A DNA stretch of 64,000 nucleotides from Akkermansia massiliensis (GCF_018847375.1 NZ_CP072036.1:186001-250000); one strand, 5' to 3'; shown: positions 8,568 through 18,347, numbered from the stretch's first letter. Made by a program: numbers and translations. Notes: a model not told the origin generated them from the sequence alone.

Positions 8568-9749
8568 CTACTTGAAGCGCACGGCGTGCTTCTTGCTCAG
8601 GCGCAGAACGCTGCCGGGGGCCAGCTCCGGCACGGCGGCGGGGTCCGTCACCTTGGCGTCGTTCAACTGGATGGCGCCGGGCGTGAAATGCTCCTTGCGC
8701 AAAACGCCGTTGGACTTCTTCACCTGGAAAACGTTCTCAAAAAGGAAGGCCACCAGGGCCAGCGCATTCATGCCGGCAGGCAGGGAGGCGATCTCCACTT
8801 CCGGCAAATCCGCGGCGGCCAGGTCCCTCTTGGAGAAACGGGTTTCCCAGTCCGCGCGGGCGGCGTCCGCGGCGGCGGAGTCGTGATAGCGGGCCGTAAT
8901 CTTCCAGGCCAGCAGCTTCTTGGCTTCCATCGGGTGCAGTCCCATGTCCCGCTTCTCGCCCAGCAGCACCTGGTAATAGCGGTCCATCAGCTCGTCGCTG
9001 GCGCTCATCATCTTGCCGAACATCATTTCCGGCGCTTCATCCACGCCCACGTAATTCCCGTAGGACTTGGACATCTTGCGCACGCCGTCCAGGCCTTCCA
9101 GCAGGGGCATCGTCATGGCGATCTGGGGCAACATGCCCTCCTCCTTCTGGAGGTCGCGCCCTACCAGGATGTTGAAAAGCTGGTCCGTGCCGCCCAGTTC
9201 CACGTCCGACCGGATTTCCACGGAATCCCAGCCCTGCATGATCGGGTACTGCATTTCGTGCAGGCGCACCTCCTTGCCGCCCTCCACGCGGGCCTTGAAA
9301 TCCTCCCGGGCCAGCATCTGCTGCATGGTCACGCGGGAATTGAGCTTAAGCACTTCCTCATACGTCATCTTGCGGAACCAGTCCCCGTTGTAGACGATCT
9401 CCGTCCTGTCCCGGTCCAGAATCTTGAACGCCTGCTTGGTGTACGTCTCCGCATTCTCCAGCACCTGCTCACGGGAAAGAGGGGGCCGCGTGACGGAACG
9501 GCCGGAGGGGTCCCCGATGGTGGCCGTGAAATCCCCGATGAGCAAAATGGCCTGGTGGCCCAGTTCCTGGAACTGGCGCAGTTTTTCAATAGCCACGGTA
9601 TGGCCCAGGTGAATATCCGGCGCGGTGGGGTCCACACCCAGCTTCACGCGCAGGGGACGGCCCAGCTTGAGGCGCTCCTTCAACTCTTCACGGCTGATCA
9701 CGACGGCGGTACCGCCCATCAATATGTCTAATTGCTCATCTATAGTCAT
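8568..9749 (-). CDS. tyrS: tyrosine--tRNA ligase
   Basis: The protein has 393 residues from the ATG at 9749 (MTIDEQLDILMGG); the upstream frame is unrelated GC-rich sequence. The class I synthetase signatures are present: HLGH in PDIHLGHTVAIEKL, GDFTATIGDPSGRS, and KMSKS in VRKMSKSYGN. An S4 RNA-binding domain ends the protein (GAIQLNDAKVTDP). It charges tRNA-Tyr in the cytoplasm. The length and the GDFTATIGDP block fit the shorter TyrZ-like branch. No T-box leader is recognisable in the 250 nt upstream. Confidence 0.95.
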   Translation of the reverse strand: MTIDEQLDILMGGTAVVISREELKERLKLGRPLRVKLGVDPTAPDIHLGHTVAIEKLRQFQELGHQAILLIGDFTATIGDPSGRSVTRPPLSREQVLENAETYTKQAFKILDRDRTEIVYNGDWFRKMTYEEVLKLNSRVTMQQMLAREDFKARVEGGKEVRLHEMQYPIMQGWDSVEIRSDVELGGTDQLFNILVGRDLQKEEGMLPQIAMTMPLLEGLDGVRKMSKSYGNYVGVDEAPEMMFGKMMSASDELMDRYYQVLLGEKRDMGLHPMEAKKLLAWKITARYHDSAAADAARADWETRFSKRDLAAADLPEVEIASLPAGMNALALVAFLFENVFQVKKSNGVLRKEHFTPGAIQLNDAKVTDPAAVPELAPGSVLRLSKKHAVRFK

Positions 9750-10006
9750 TGATCTGGCGCATAGAGTGCCGGGGGCACCGCGCCTTTTCAAGCTTATATC
9801 CTGTGCGCGAAGCATCAGGCCCGGCAAAGGGCCCTCCGGAGCCCGTGCCGGTACCGGGAAGCGGGCGGCCCGGAGGTGGTATCCGTGCCACGCAGGGAAC
9901 GGCATGCCAAAACTGCGTCCCTTCACACGCCCTTCCCGCCAACGCCGCTCCATGGTTTACGCTGCCCTTTTCCGCAAGCGGCGGCGTTCCTGCGGAACCG
10001 CAAAAA

Positions 10007-10243
10007 CTACATGAGCTGGTACAGGCGGGGATAGGAAGCCTGGTTGGCGGTCACGTAATGCGGGCGGGGCTTGGGACCCGGCCTGTTCTGCCCGTGATGC
10101 CAGCCGTTGTTATAATCATTATGGTTATAATGGTGCGACGGACCGGGGCGGTAATAATCATTATTATTATGGCGATGGTGGCAGCCTGCGGCCAGGACGG
10201 CTACGGCTGCTGCTGCAAGAATAGGTATTATTTTCATATTCAT
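10007..10243 (-). CDS. His/Asn-rich small lipoprotein
   Basis: The protein has 78 residues from the ATG at 10243. A second ATG at 10237, with AGAAAG six bases upstream, is equally likely. The N-terminus is a lipoprotein signal, with the lipobox LAAGC. The mature part is strongly biased (HHRHNNNDYYRPGPSHH), rich in His, Asn, Tyr, Gly and Pro. Such a tail could bind metal ions or be a flexible surface anchor, but nothing proves either. The neighbouring DUF486 gene lies 54 nt upstream on the same strand. Confidence 0.55.
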   Translation of the reverse strand: MNMKIIPILAAAAVAVLAAGCHHRHNNNDYYRPGPSHHYNHNDYNNGWHHGQNRPGPKPRPHYVTANQASYPRLYQLM

Positions 10244-10296
10244 CTTTCTAAATGGTAAGACCACCCTGAAAGAGGAATGCGAACGAAAAAAGTCTG

Positions 10297-10659
10297 TCAC
10301 CCGAGCAAACGCTCCCTATTGACAAAGAAAACGGCCCCCAGCACGCATAAAAAAGCCCACAGGTAGTCCCACTTCCATTTCTCCCCGATGTAGAACAGGG
10401 CGAAGGGAATGAACACGCACAGGGTGATCACCTCCTGCATGATCTTGAGCTGGGCCACGTTAAGGCCTCCCGCATTGCCCAGGCGGTTGGCGGGAATCAT
10501 GAAGCAGTACTCGAAAAACGCCACGCCCCAGCTCATCAGGATAATCAGCAGCAGGGGCTTGTCGTCCGCCGCGGAACCCTTCTTCAAATGCCCGTACCAC
10601 GCCCACGTCATAAAAACGTTGGAGACCACCAGCATGGAAATCGTTAAAGCAACCTTCAT
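10297..10659 (-). CDS. DUF486-family four-helix membrane protein
   Basis: The protein has 120 residues and four hydrophobic helices. It matches the DUF486 family, a DMT-superfamily-like group: TWAWYGHLK near the start, SWGVAFFEYCFMIPANR in the middle, then AQLKIMQEVITL and a final helix. The family length is about 110-120 residues, so this copy is complete. The substrate is unknown. It lies 20 nt past the stop of oppC and may be read through from the opp operon. Confidence 0.85.
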   Translation of the reverse strand: MKVALTISMLVVSNVFMTWAWYGHLKKGSAADDKPLLLIILMSWGVAFFEYCFMIPANRLGNAGGLNVAQLKIMQEVITLCVFIPFALFYIGEKWKWDYLWAFLCVLGAVFFVNRERLLG

Positions 10660-10678
10660 TGTCTTTTATTCAAAAGCG

Positions 10679-11635
10679 TCAATCCTTGGAAGACTTGGGG
10701 TCCAGGGCGTCACGCAGCCCGTCCCCCAGGAAATTCAGCGCCAGCAGGGTGGCGGAAAACAGCAGCGCCGGGAACAGGAGCAGTTCCGGGCTCACCTCCA
10801 TGCGGTCCGCCCCCTCCTTGATCAGCGTGCCCCAGGAAGAATTGGGAGCCTTTACGCCCAGGCCCAGGAAGGACAGGACAGCCTCCAGCAGCATGATGCC
10901 GGGAACGGCCAGCGTCGTGTACACGATGACGGACCCGAACAAATTCGGCGCAATGTGGCGGAACAGAATTTTCATGTGCCCGATGCCCAGGGAGCGGGCC
11001 GCCTCCACGAACTCCTGCCCCTTCAGCTCCAGCGTCTGCGTGCGGACGATGCGCGCCAGCGTCAGCCAGCCCAGCGCGCCGATGGCGATGAAGAGGGGAA
11101 TCAATCCGGTCATGGGACTCACCATCTCCACGGACCAGCCCGTGACGCCGGAAACCCACTGCGTCAGCTGCTGGGCGGGTTCCTCCACGGACAGGGAGAA
11201 AATAATCACCAGCACGATGAACGGCAGGGCGAAAAGCACGTCCACCAGGCGCATCATCAGGGCGTCCAGCCTGCCCCCGGCATAACCGGAGACCAGCCCG
11301 TACGTCACGCCGATGACCAGGGAAACGCCCGTGGCCACCACGCCCACCAGCAGTGAAATGCGGCCTCCGTACAGCACGCGCGCCAGCAGGTCCCGCCCGA
11401 GCTGGTCCGTGCCGAACCAGTGCTGCCAGGAAGGACTTTCCGCAATGCGGGACAGGTCCTGCACATTCGGATGCGGCAGCCACGGCAGCAGCGGACCCAG
11501 AAAGCAGGCCGCCACAATCAGCGCCAGCGCCAGCAGGGAACACATGGCCGCGCGGTTGCGCGAAAGCCGCAGAAAGGCGTCTTTCCACAGGGAGGAGCCC
11601 TGCTCCTCCATGCTGTTCCATTCCCTGTTCTTCAT
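10679..11635 (-). CDS. oppC: peptide ABC transporter permease (OppC/DppC type)
   Basis: The protein has 318 residues, with the N-terminal OppC_N helix and five further TM segments. The cytoplasmic EAA loop is visible (EFVEAARSLGIGHMKILFRH). GTDQLGRDLLARVLYGGR is the hallmark of the C-type subunit. It pairs with OppB to form the inner-membrane channel for oligopeptide import. It starts with an ATGA overlap on the oppB stop (11632-11635), so the two are translationally coupled. No ATPase gene follows. Confidence 0.93.
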   Translation of the reverse strand: MKNREWNSMEEQGSSLWKDAFLRLSRNRAAMCSLLALALIVAACFLGPLLPWLPHPNVQDLSRIAESPSWQHWFGTDQLGRDLLARVLYGGRISLLVGVVATGVSLVIGVTYGLVSGYAGGRLDALMMRLVDVLFALPFIVLVIIFSLSVEEPAQQLTQWVSGVTGWSVEMVSPMTGLIPLFIAIGALGWLTLARIVRTQTLELKGQEFVEAARSLGIGHMKILFRHIAPNLFGSVIVYTTLAVPGIMLLEAVLSFLGLGVKAPNSSWGTLIKEGADRMEVSPELLLFPALLFSATLLALNFLGDGLRDALDPKSSKD

Positions 11636-12555
11636 GACTCCGCCCTCAATCTGGGGTTGACGGCCATCTGCACCAGGTCCACGGCCAGGTTGGCCGCGAC
11701 GATCAGGATGCCGTAAAACAGGACAAGCCCCTGGATCAGGAAATAATCCCGGTCCGTGGTGGCGTTCACGAAATGCTGGCCCATGCCGGGAACCTGGAAG
11801 CAGGTCTCCACTACAAAGGAGCCGGTAATCATGGCGGCAAAGGCCGGCCCCAGGTAGGAAAGGGCCGGAATCAGGCCGCCGCGCAGGGCGTGCTTCCAGA
11901 CCGTGCGGAAGGGGCCCGCCCCCTTGGCGCGGGCCGTCCTGATGAAATCCTGCCCCAGCACCTCAAGCATGCCGCCGCGCGTCAGGCGCGCCAGATACGC
12001 GGCATTCACCAGCCCCAGCGTCAGCGCAGGCAGCACCACGCAGCCGGGAGAATCCCATCCGGCCACGCTCAGGCCGGGCACATGCATGCCCAGCGCCACA
12101 CCCAGCAGCGGAGCCACCACGAAGGCGGGAATACAGATGCCGGCCATGGAAACCAGCATCACCCACCAGTCCATCCACCGGTTCTTGTACAGGGCCGCCA
12201 CGATCCCGGCGGGAATGCCCACCAGAATGGAAATCACCATGCCTATGACGCCAAGCTGGAGGGATACCGGGAATGACTGGCCGATCATGTCCGCCACGCT
12301 GATGCCCTCCTTCACCAGGGACGGCCCCAGGTCGCCATGGACCAGCATGTTCCACCAGTAGCGCCCGTACTGGACCAGGGAGCTCTGGTCCAGCCCGTAG
12401 CTGGCCTGGAGCTGCTGGAGGACGTGCTCCGGCAGCTTCTTCTCCCCCATGAAGGGGTGGCCCGGCAGCAGGCGTATCAGGAAAAACGTCACGGTCTCCA
12501 GCACCAGCAGGACCAGAAGCCCCTGCCCCAGGCGTTTCAAAATCATCCTGGTCAA
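11632..12555 (-). CDS. oppB: peptide ABC transporter permease (OppB/DppB type)
   Basis: The protein has 307 residues from a TTG at 12555, with OppB landmarks LKRLGQGLLVLLVLETVTFF, RLLPGHPF and an EAA loop (FIRTARAKGAGPFRTVWKHA). The TTG is preferred because GGAGG lies seven bases upstream and the TTG overlaps the oppA stop. The ATG at 12546 lies too far from that site. The protein forms the import channel with OppC. The very tight packing of the three genes implies one transcript, with oppA first. Confidence 0.92.
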   Translation of the reverse strand: MTRMILKRLGQGLLVLLVLETVTFFLIRLLPGHPFMGEKKLPEHVLQQLQASYGLDQSSLVQYGRYWWNMLVHGDLGPSLVKEGISVADMIGQSFPVSLQLGVIGMVISILVGIPAGIVAALYKNRWMDWWVMLVSMAGICIPAFVVAPLLGVALGMHVPGLSVAGWDSPGCVVLPALTLGLVNAAYLARLTRGGMLEVLGQDFIRTARAKGAGPFRTVWKHALRGGLIPALSYLGPAFAAMITGSFVVETCFQVPGMGQHFVNATTDRDYFLIQGLVLFYGILIVAANLAVDLVQMAVNPRLRAES

Positions 12556-14411
12556 GGCGCGGCCTCCTTCCCCTGCTCCCTGGGCGCGCCCAGGCTGATG
12601 TCTTCAAACAAATGGTTGTCCAGCAGCAGGGGATGCCATCCCCGCACCTCCGGCCTCTTCAAATAGGACCGCCTGGCCCAGTACAGGGGAATCACCGGAG
12701 ACTCCGAAAGCATCAGCGCTTCCGCACGGGCCAGCAGGGCCATGCGCTTCTCCTGGTCTCCCGTGGCGCGGCTCTCCGCCAGCAGGCGCTCATACTCCGG
12801 GCGGGACCAGCCCGTGTTGTTGTTCCCGGAGGCGGAGCTCCACAAATCCAGAAAACTGGACGGGTCCAGATAATCACCGGACCAGGAGGAGGAACTGAAA
12901 TCATACTGCATGGAATTCTGCGCGAACTTGTAGGCCGTCCATTCACAGGAACGGATATCCACGTGAACGCCCAGGTGCTTCTTCCACATGCCCTGGATGG
13001 CTTCCGCCATCGTCTTCTGCACCTCCCTGGACGTGGTCATCAACTCCAGCCGCGGAAACCCCTTCCCGCCGGGGAAACCCGCCTGCGCCAGCAGGGCGCG
13101 CGCCTTCTCCGGATTGAACTCCACCCCGTGCGGCGTCTTGTAGCCTGCGCCGTCCGGCGTAAAGCCGAAGCACGGCTGGCCGCCCCCGCACACCACGTCA
13201 CGCACCAGGGTCTCCCGGTCCACGGCCAGGGAAAGGGCACGCCTGACGCGGGCGTCATCCAGCGGCGCGCGCGACGTATTCAGCCGGTAAAAAATAGTCA
13301 CGTAATAATCATCCTGGCAGAAATCACCGCCGCCGCGCTCCCGCGCGTACGCCGTCATCTCCGGGGGAACGTTATTGGTGACATGGAGCTTGCCGTTGAA
13401 AAACATGCGGGTTTCCGTAAAGCCGTTCACGGTGGGTAGAAAACGGACCCCGTTCAGCCGGACGGAGGAGGCGTTCCGGTAGCGGGGATTGCGCCGCACC
13501 TCCACATAATCATTGAAACGGTGCTCCGCCATCAGAAAAGGACCATTCCCCACAGCCTTGCCGGGCCGCGTCCAGCCCCCCGTCCTGTCCAGCATGCCGC
13601 CGTGGGCTTCCACCGCATGGCGGGGAACCGGAAACCAGGTGCAATGAAGCAGCAGCAGGGGAAGCTGGGGCATCGGAGAACGCATTTCCAGCTCCAGGGT
13701 ATGATCGTCCGCGGCGCGTACGCCCACACGGGCCTCCTCCCACAAATCCGGTCTTCCGGCCCGGACATCCTCCAGCATCCGGGCCGCGATTCTCCGCGCG
13801 CCTTCCTCCGGCATTCCGTCCGGCCACTCCATCCGGGAAATATCCTTCCGCAGCGCCTCCAGCTCCCGGGCGCCCATGCCGTCCAGCCTCTCCCAATCCA
13901 CCCGTGCCAGAGCCTCTCCATCCAGACCCGCTTCCCCGGCCAGCCGGGAACCGGGGCCGCACAGAAGCAGGCTGCGCCTGTTCCGGTTGTAAGCCTCCGC
14001 ATTCTTCAGCGGATAAAGCATGTCCGCGTACCTCCCGCCAAACTCCGGATGAAGCAGGCGGTGGTAGGCATAAACGAAATCATGGGCCGTCACCGGAACG
14101 CCGTCGCTCCACACGGCGTCCTTCCGCAGAGAAAACCGCCACTTGTCCGCCTCCGGATTATGCGTCCAGGACTCCGCCACGGCTGGATGAAAAGCGGCGT
14201 CATCCCTGGAATCACCGCGCAGCAGCCCTTCCATCACGGCATTGATAATCTTGAAATCGGAAACGGAAGTGGCAATATGCGGATCAAAACTCTGCGGTTC
14301 CGCATTATTGCCCACGATCAGCACTCCTTCCTCCTGCGCCCGTTCCACGCTGGTACGCGTATCGCATCCGGCGAGCAGCAGCATCACACAGAACATCATG
14401 AACAGGCGCAT
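12552..14411 (-). CDS. oppA: oligopeptide-binding lipoprotein (OppA/DppA, SBP family 5)
   Basis: The protein has 619 residues, longer than the usual 530-550. The signal ends in the lipobox LLLAGC, so it is lipid-anchored. SBP_bac_5 features are clear: AEPQSFDPHIATSVSDFKII, WRFSLRKDAVWSDGVPVTAHDF, later RALSLAVDRETLV and the C-terminal SESPVIPLYWARRSYL. An insertion at about residues 140-230 accounts for the extra length. It captures extracellular peptides for OppB/OppC. It is the first gene of a three-gene operon that lacks oppD and oppF, so the energy-coupling ATPases must be encoded elsewhere. Confidence 0.92.
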   Translation of the reverse strand: MRLFMMFCVMLLLAGCDTRTSVERAQEEGVLIVGNNAEPQSFDPHIATSVSDFKIINAVMEGLLRGDSRDDAAFHPAVAESWTHNPEADKWRFSLRKDAVWSDGVPVTAHDFVYAYHRLLHPEFGGRYADMLYPLKNAEAYNRNRRSLLLCGPGSRLAGEAGLDGEALARVDWERLDGMGARELEALRKDISRMEWPDGMPEEGARRIAARMLEDVRAGRPDLWEEARVGVRAADDHTLELEMRSPMPQLPLLLLHCTWFPVPRHAVEAHGGMLDRTGGWTRPGKAVGNGPFLMAEHRFNDYVEVRRNPRYRNASSVRLNGVRFLPTVNGFTETRMFFNGKLHVTNNVPPEMTAYARERGGGDFCQDDYYVTIFYRLNTSRAPLDDARVRRALSLAVDRETLVRDVVCGGGQPCFGFTPDGAGYKTPHGVEFNPEKARALLAQAGFPGGKGFPRLELMTTSREVQKTMAEAIQGMWKKHLGVHVDIRSCEWTAYKFAQNSMQYDFSSSSWSGDYLDPSSFLDLWSSASGNNNTGWSRPEYERLLAESRATGDQEKRMALLARAEALMLSESPVIPLYWARRSYLKRPEVRGWHPLLLDNHLFEDISLGAPREQGKEAAP

Positions 14412-14878
14412 GGCGGGATTCTGTCAGGTTTCCTTCCCCCGCGCAAGGCTTCACCTCAAGAAATACAACCGCCGCGCCGCGGCCCACGTAATCTTCCCGG
14501 AAATCCCTCCCTCCGCCACTGCCGGGCATCATGCCGCTCCGTCCACGGCCGGCCCGTACTGTGGACATTCCTTTCCCGGCAGGGGGGCGGTTCCTCTCCT
14601 GAACCAAACCAACAACGGGCACGAAACACTTCCCGAGGGAAAAACCGGCCGCCGCAGGATATCTTCACAAAAACAGTCCAAAAGAGACGCTTGCGCGCCG
14701 GGAAGCCTGGGCAAACACGCCGCCTGTCCTCCCCCGCCTCAGATGCATGACGGGCCGCCTTCCCATCCCCCACAGGATTCTACCGGAAGGAAATCCCGGA
14801 AACCGCCTCCACTGGTCTTTTCTGAAACAGTCTCTTTTATCCTGTTTTCCCAACTGTTCCTCCCTTAATTTTTCCCCC
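14412..14878. other. 467-bp gap between oppA and the fucosidase gene
   Basis: Divergent intergenic region that must hold both promoters. Short open frames cross it on both strands, but none has a recognisable product, a good ribosome-binding site or protein-like composition. No RNA gene or repeat is visible. The last 60 bases before the fucosidase start are T-rich. Confidence 0.5.
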
Positions 14879-17014
14879 ATGTTTAAACTCAAAAACCATG
14901 CCTTCTGTCTTCTGACCGCATTTGGGGGGATGCTCCTCACTCCGGCCTGGGGAGAGCCCGTAGCTCCGTGGCTCAGAGCCTACATTAACGGGGAGGAAGT
15001 GGTCGGAACCACGCTGGAGAGCCGCTACAGCACTCCTGAGGACGAACCCGCCAGCCCTGTCATCCAATGGGAAAAAGCGGATTCCCGGACCGGAAAGCCC
15101 GTGCTGGTGCAGCAGGGAAAGGACGCGGAATCCTATACCCTGACGGACAAGGACGCCGGAAAATATTTCCGGATCATCGTGGGCGGCGGCACGAAGGATG
15201 CGATTGCCAGCCCGTGGATAGGCCCGGTCATTACGGAAAAGCAGGCGGAAAGCATCAACAACCGTTTTGACCCCGGAAAAAGCTATCAGGAAAACGTGGA
15301 CGCACTCCAGAAGGAGCTGTCTGAAAAGCTCAAGGACGCCGTTTATTTCACCGTGGACACGGACAAACTCCACGGCGCCCCCTACGCGATGGCGGCCAAC
15401 GAACGGATAGCCCTGCCGGAAGACATCAGGCCCTTCCGGGAAAACGGGAAAATCTATGTAAACCACCCCTTTGTGCAGGCCGTTTTCAAGAAGGAGCTGC
15501 CGGACGAAATCATGGAGGAAGCGGGCGGCCAGAAGGCCTACGAAATAGGGAACGTGGCCAGGGCGCTGAAACTCAACCTCTGGATGGGAGACAAGGAAAA
15601 GGCTCCCCTCCCGAACTTCCGCATGCAGCCCATGGCGGAAGGCCTGGTGGTTCTTTCCCCTGAAAAAAACGTCTTTTCCCCTGTCGCGGACCGCGACCTG
15701 ATCAATGAAGCCGTCAACAGGCTCTTCGACTTCAAGGCCAGTGACGAACAGTTAAAATGGTTCCGGGACGCCAAATTCGGCCTCTTTGTCCACTGGAACC
15801 CCTCTTCCCTGCTGGAACGGGAAATCAGCTGGGAACGCAATGCGGCGCGCCCCAAGGACAGCGCAAGCGGCCATAAAAACATCATGGACTTTGAATATGA
15901 CTCCGCCCACCGCCGCTTCAATCCCAAACAATACGATCCCCGGAAGTGGATGTCCGTCGCCAAAAAAAGCGGCATGAAATATGCCGTGCTGACCACCAAG
16001 CACCACGACAGCTTCTCCAACTTCCCCTCCGACTACGACACCTTCACCATCGCCAATACCCCCTACGGCAAGGATATCGTGGGGCAATTCGCGGCGGCGG
16101 TCCATGCGGCAGGGCTCAGGCTGGGCTTCTACTATTCCGGGCGGGACTGGTACAACCCCTACTACCTGACCGACCAGCACTACCGCTACCTGGAATACTA
16201 CTTCGGCCAGATCAGTGAACTGCTCACCCGCTACGGGCAGGTGGACGTGCTGTGGTTCGACAGCCTGGGCAACAGCTCCCTCAACCAGTGGGATCCCCGC
16301 ACCATGATGCGCCGCATCAAGCAATACCAGCCGGACATTCTGGTCAACAACCGCATGAACGGCACCCGCGGAGGCAACAAAGGTCCGCTGCCCGACGACC
16401 TGAAAGGAGATTTCCTGACGCCGGAATGCAAGCTGGGGCCGTTCAACGACAAAACGCCCTGGGAAAGCTGCATGACCGTGGCGGACATCCCCGGCACCCG
16501 CTGGACGGGCAACTGGTCCTACACCTCCAAGGCGAAGGCCAAGCCCGTGGAAACCTCCATCAAATTCCTGATCAACAACACCGTCAAGGACGGCAACCTG
16601 CTTTACAACATCGGACCCACGCCGCTGGGCACGTTCGACCCGAAACAGGCTGAAACCTTCCTGGCCATGGGCAAGTGGATCGCCCCCTACCGGGAAGCCA
16701 TTTACAACACCCGCGGAGGTCCCTACAAGGACCAGCCCTGGGGCGGCAGCTGCTACAAGACGGACCGGCGCGGCAAAAAAACCGTCTACCTGCATGTCAG
16801 CCCGCTGATTGCTCAACAAGGAAAAGAGCTGAAAGGCTCCGAACCTCTCTTCATCAAGGACATCGGCGAGAAATTCACAAAAGCGACCGTCATCGTGAAC
16901 GGCAGTGGAAACGGAAAAGCCGCCAAGCTTGAAAAGGAAGGAGCCCAATACAAAATCACGCTGCCCGCAGGCGTGGCCTGGGACAGCCTGGACACCGTCA
17001 TCAAGCTTCAATAA
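14879..17014 (+). CDS. secreted alpha-L-fucosidase, GH29
   Basis: The protein has 711 residues from the ATG at 14879, which starts a Sec signal peptide (MFKLKNHAFCLLTAFGGMLL, cleavage near AWG-EPV). Residues about 30-285 are a non-catalytic extension starting with an Ig-like segment. The catalytic barrel starts at WFRDAKFGLFVHWNPSSL and includes LTTKHHDSFSNFP and VDVLWFDS, where Asp461 sits at the GH29 nucleophile position. The C-terminal region looks like a beta-sandwich. It would release fucose from host glycans such as mucin in the periplasm or outside the cell. The gene is monocistronic and followed by a strong terminator. Confidence 0.9.
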   Translation: MFKLKNHAFCLLTAFGGMLLTPAWGEPVAPWLRAYINGEEVVGTTLESRYSTPEDEPASPVIQWEKADSRTGKPVLVQQGKDAESYTLTDKDAGKYFRIIVGGGTKDAIASPWIGPVITEKQAESINNRFDPGKSYQENVDALQKELSEKLKDAVYFTVDTDKLHGAPYAMAANERIALPEDIRPFRENGKIYVNHPFVQAVFKKELPDEIMEEAGGQKAYEIGNVARALKLNLWMGDKEKAPLPNFRMQPMAEGLVVLSPEKNVFSPVADRDLINEAVNRLFDFKASDEQLKWFRDAKFGLFVHWNPSSLLEREISWERNAARPKDSASGHKNIMDFEYDSAHRRFNPKQYDPRKWMSVAKKSGMKYAVLTTKHHDSFSNFPSDYDTFTIANTPYGKDIVGQFAAAVHAAGLRLGFYYSGRDWYNPYYLTDQHYRYLEYYFGQISELLTRYGQVDVLWFDSLGNSSLNQWDPRTMMRRIKQYQPDILVNNRMNGTRGGNKGPLPDDLKGDFLTPECKLGPFNDKTPWESCMTVADIPGTRWTGNWSYTSKAKAKPVETSIKFLINNTVKDGNLLYNIGPTPLGTFDPKQAETFLAMGKWIAPYREAIYNTRGGPYKDQPWGGSCYKTDRRGKKTVYLHVSPLIAQQGKELKGSEPLFIKDIGEKFTKATVIVNGSGNGKAAKLEKEGAQYKITLPAGVAWDSLDTVIKLQ

Positions 17015-17050
17015 CGCCCTTTTTCTCCCACGGAGAGAGCATGCAGCCAG

Positions 17051-17083
17051 CCGGCCCGGCATCATGCCGGGGCCGGTTTTTTT
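17051..17083 (+). terminator. rho-independent terminator of the fucosidase gene
   Basis: A GC-rich hairpin (ccggcccggc, loop atcat, gccggggccgg with one bulge) is followed by seven T. It lies 37 nt past the fucosidase stop. Confidence 0.85.
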
Positions 17084-17286
17084 ATTCCGCAAAACAGGCA
17101 TGCATGCTCCACAGGATTCCTTTCTCTTCCATAACCGGGCTTGGCGGAAAGAGCGGCGCGGCGCGATGCTCCCTTCTCCGCAGCCGCGTGTAAAAGAGGA
17201 ACAGACGCCTTCAAGGCAGGCTGCACCCGGCGGGAACTGACGGGCACCCTCTCAACGGAAGCCGCTTAAGCGAGCAGCTCATGGCG
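17084..17286. other. gap between two convergent terminators
   Basis: About 200 bases between the fucosidase terminator and the terminator of the thioredoxin-like gene. I see no gene or repeat in it. Confidence 0.5.
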
Positions 17287-17328
17287 AAAAAAAGAAAAGC
17301 CCCGCAGCGGCATGAACCGCTGCGGGGC
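17287..17328 (-). terminator. rho-independent terminator of the thioredoxin-like gene
   Basis: A perfect 12-bp stem (17299-17310 with 17317-17328, loop catgaa). On the minus strand it is followed by a T-rich run at 17287-17298, so it ends transcripts of the gene at 17370-18335. Confidence 0.9.
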
Positions 17329-17369
17329 CGTTTTCCAAAATCAGGGGATCAAGGAAAGGGAGCTTTTAC

Positions 17370-18335
17370 TTACTTGCTCTGGGCTTTCTTGGCTGCTTCA
17401 ATCTGAGTTTTGATCTGGTCCTTGTTGGCAAGAATGCCGGCCTTGATGCGGGGAGCACGCTGCCCGGCTTCCGTACCCGGCATCAATTCGGCCACCTTGT
17501 CCAGAATCAGCACGGCACCGTCTACGTCACCAGTGGAATTCAGGTAGGTCCCGAACTCCATCATCAGCAAATCCTGCTGGGTTTCCGGCAGAAGCTTGTC
17601 ACGGTCGGGATAAGCCTTGACCACCTGGAGAGCTTCCGCAGGCGTGGTCTTGTCCGTCAGCTTGCCGGCAAGATAATCCTGGACGTCCTTCTGTTCCTTC
17701 TTAAGCTGGTCGGCGTGCGCGTCAGCGGCTTTCAAGCCGGACTTGTCATCCTTGTCCAGCTTCTTGATTTCCGCCTTCACGTCGCCGTAAAAATTGTCCA
17801 CATACTCCTGGGGAGCCAGCTTGAGCACTTCCATCAGGGCGGCAACCTTCGCTTCATCCGTGGTGGCCTTGGCTACATTTGCCTCAGCGGCGTTCAGGGC
17901 TTCCTTGTTCTTCAAGGCGTCCTGCATGGCCTTCATCACGTCATCCTTGGAACGGCCGCCCACAAATCCCCCGAAGGGCTTGCCGGAAGCGTCCGCAAAT
18001 ACGATCGTCGGGAACCCCTGCACGCCGTACTGCTGGGCAAGCTTGTCATTGGCGGCTTTCATTTCCTTGGACTGTTCCTTGCCGCGCGGATAATCCAGCT
18101 CCACGAGCACGAAATTCTTCTGGGCGTCCTTCTGGAAATCAGGCTTGCTGAACACGTTGGCGCGGAGCTGCATGCAGGGCGGGCACCAGTCGGAACCGGT
18201 GAACTCGATCATGAGGTCCTTCTTCTGTTCGGCGGCCTGCTTCTTGGCGGCATCCATATCGGTAATCCATCCTTCCGCGGCAAAACAGGGAGCGACGCAG
18301 GCGGCAACAACTATTGGCAGAATTTGTCTAATCAT
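17370..18335 (-). CDS. periplasmic thioredoxin-like protein
   Basis: The protein has 321 residues. A signal peptide ends near CFAA-EGW. A thioredoxin-fold domain covers about residues 25-145, with the redox motif WCPPC (Cys51 and Cys54), the cis-Pro region QGFPTIVF, and DYPRGKEQ between them, as in DsbD-gamma/Thioredoxin_7 proteins. The C-terminal 170 residues are helical, charged and Ala/Lys-rich, and may be TPR-like. It probably reduces or isomerises disulfides of exported proteins. It has its own promoter and terminator. Confidence 0.85.
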   Translation of the reverse strand: MIRQILPIVVAACVAPCFAAEGWITDMDAAKKQAAEQKKDLMIEFTGSDWCPPCMQLRANVFSKPDFQKDAQKNFVLVELDYPRGKEQSKEMKAANDKLAQQYGVQGFPTIVFADASGKPFGGFVGGRSKDDVMKAMQDALKNKEALNAAEANVAKATTDEAKVAALMEVLKLAPQEYVDNFYGDVKAEIKKLDKDDKSGLKAADAHADQLKKEQKDVQDYLAGKLTDKTTPAEALQVVKAYPDRDKLLPETQQDLLMMEFGTYLNSTGDVDGAVLILDKVAELMPGTEAGQRAPRIKAGILANKDQIKTQIEAAKKAQSK

Positions 18336-18347
18336 ATCTACAGTTCA

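Noticed and set aside
9750..10006. Possible T-box or other tyrS leader
   Set aside because: No T-box core or terminator/antiterminator pair is recognisable upstream of the tyrS start.
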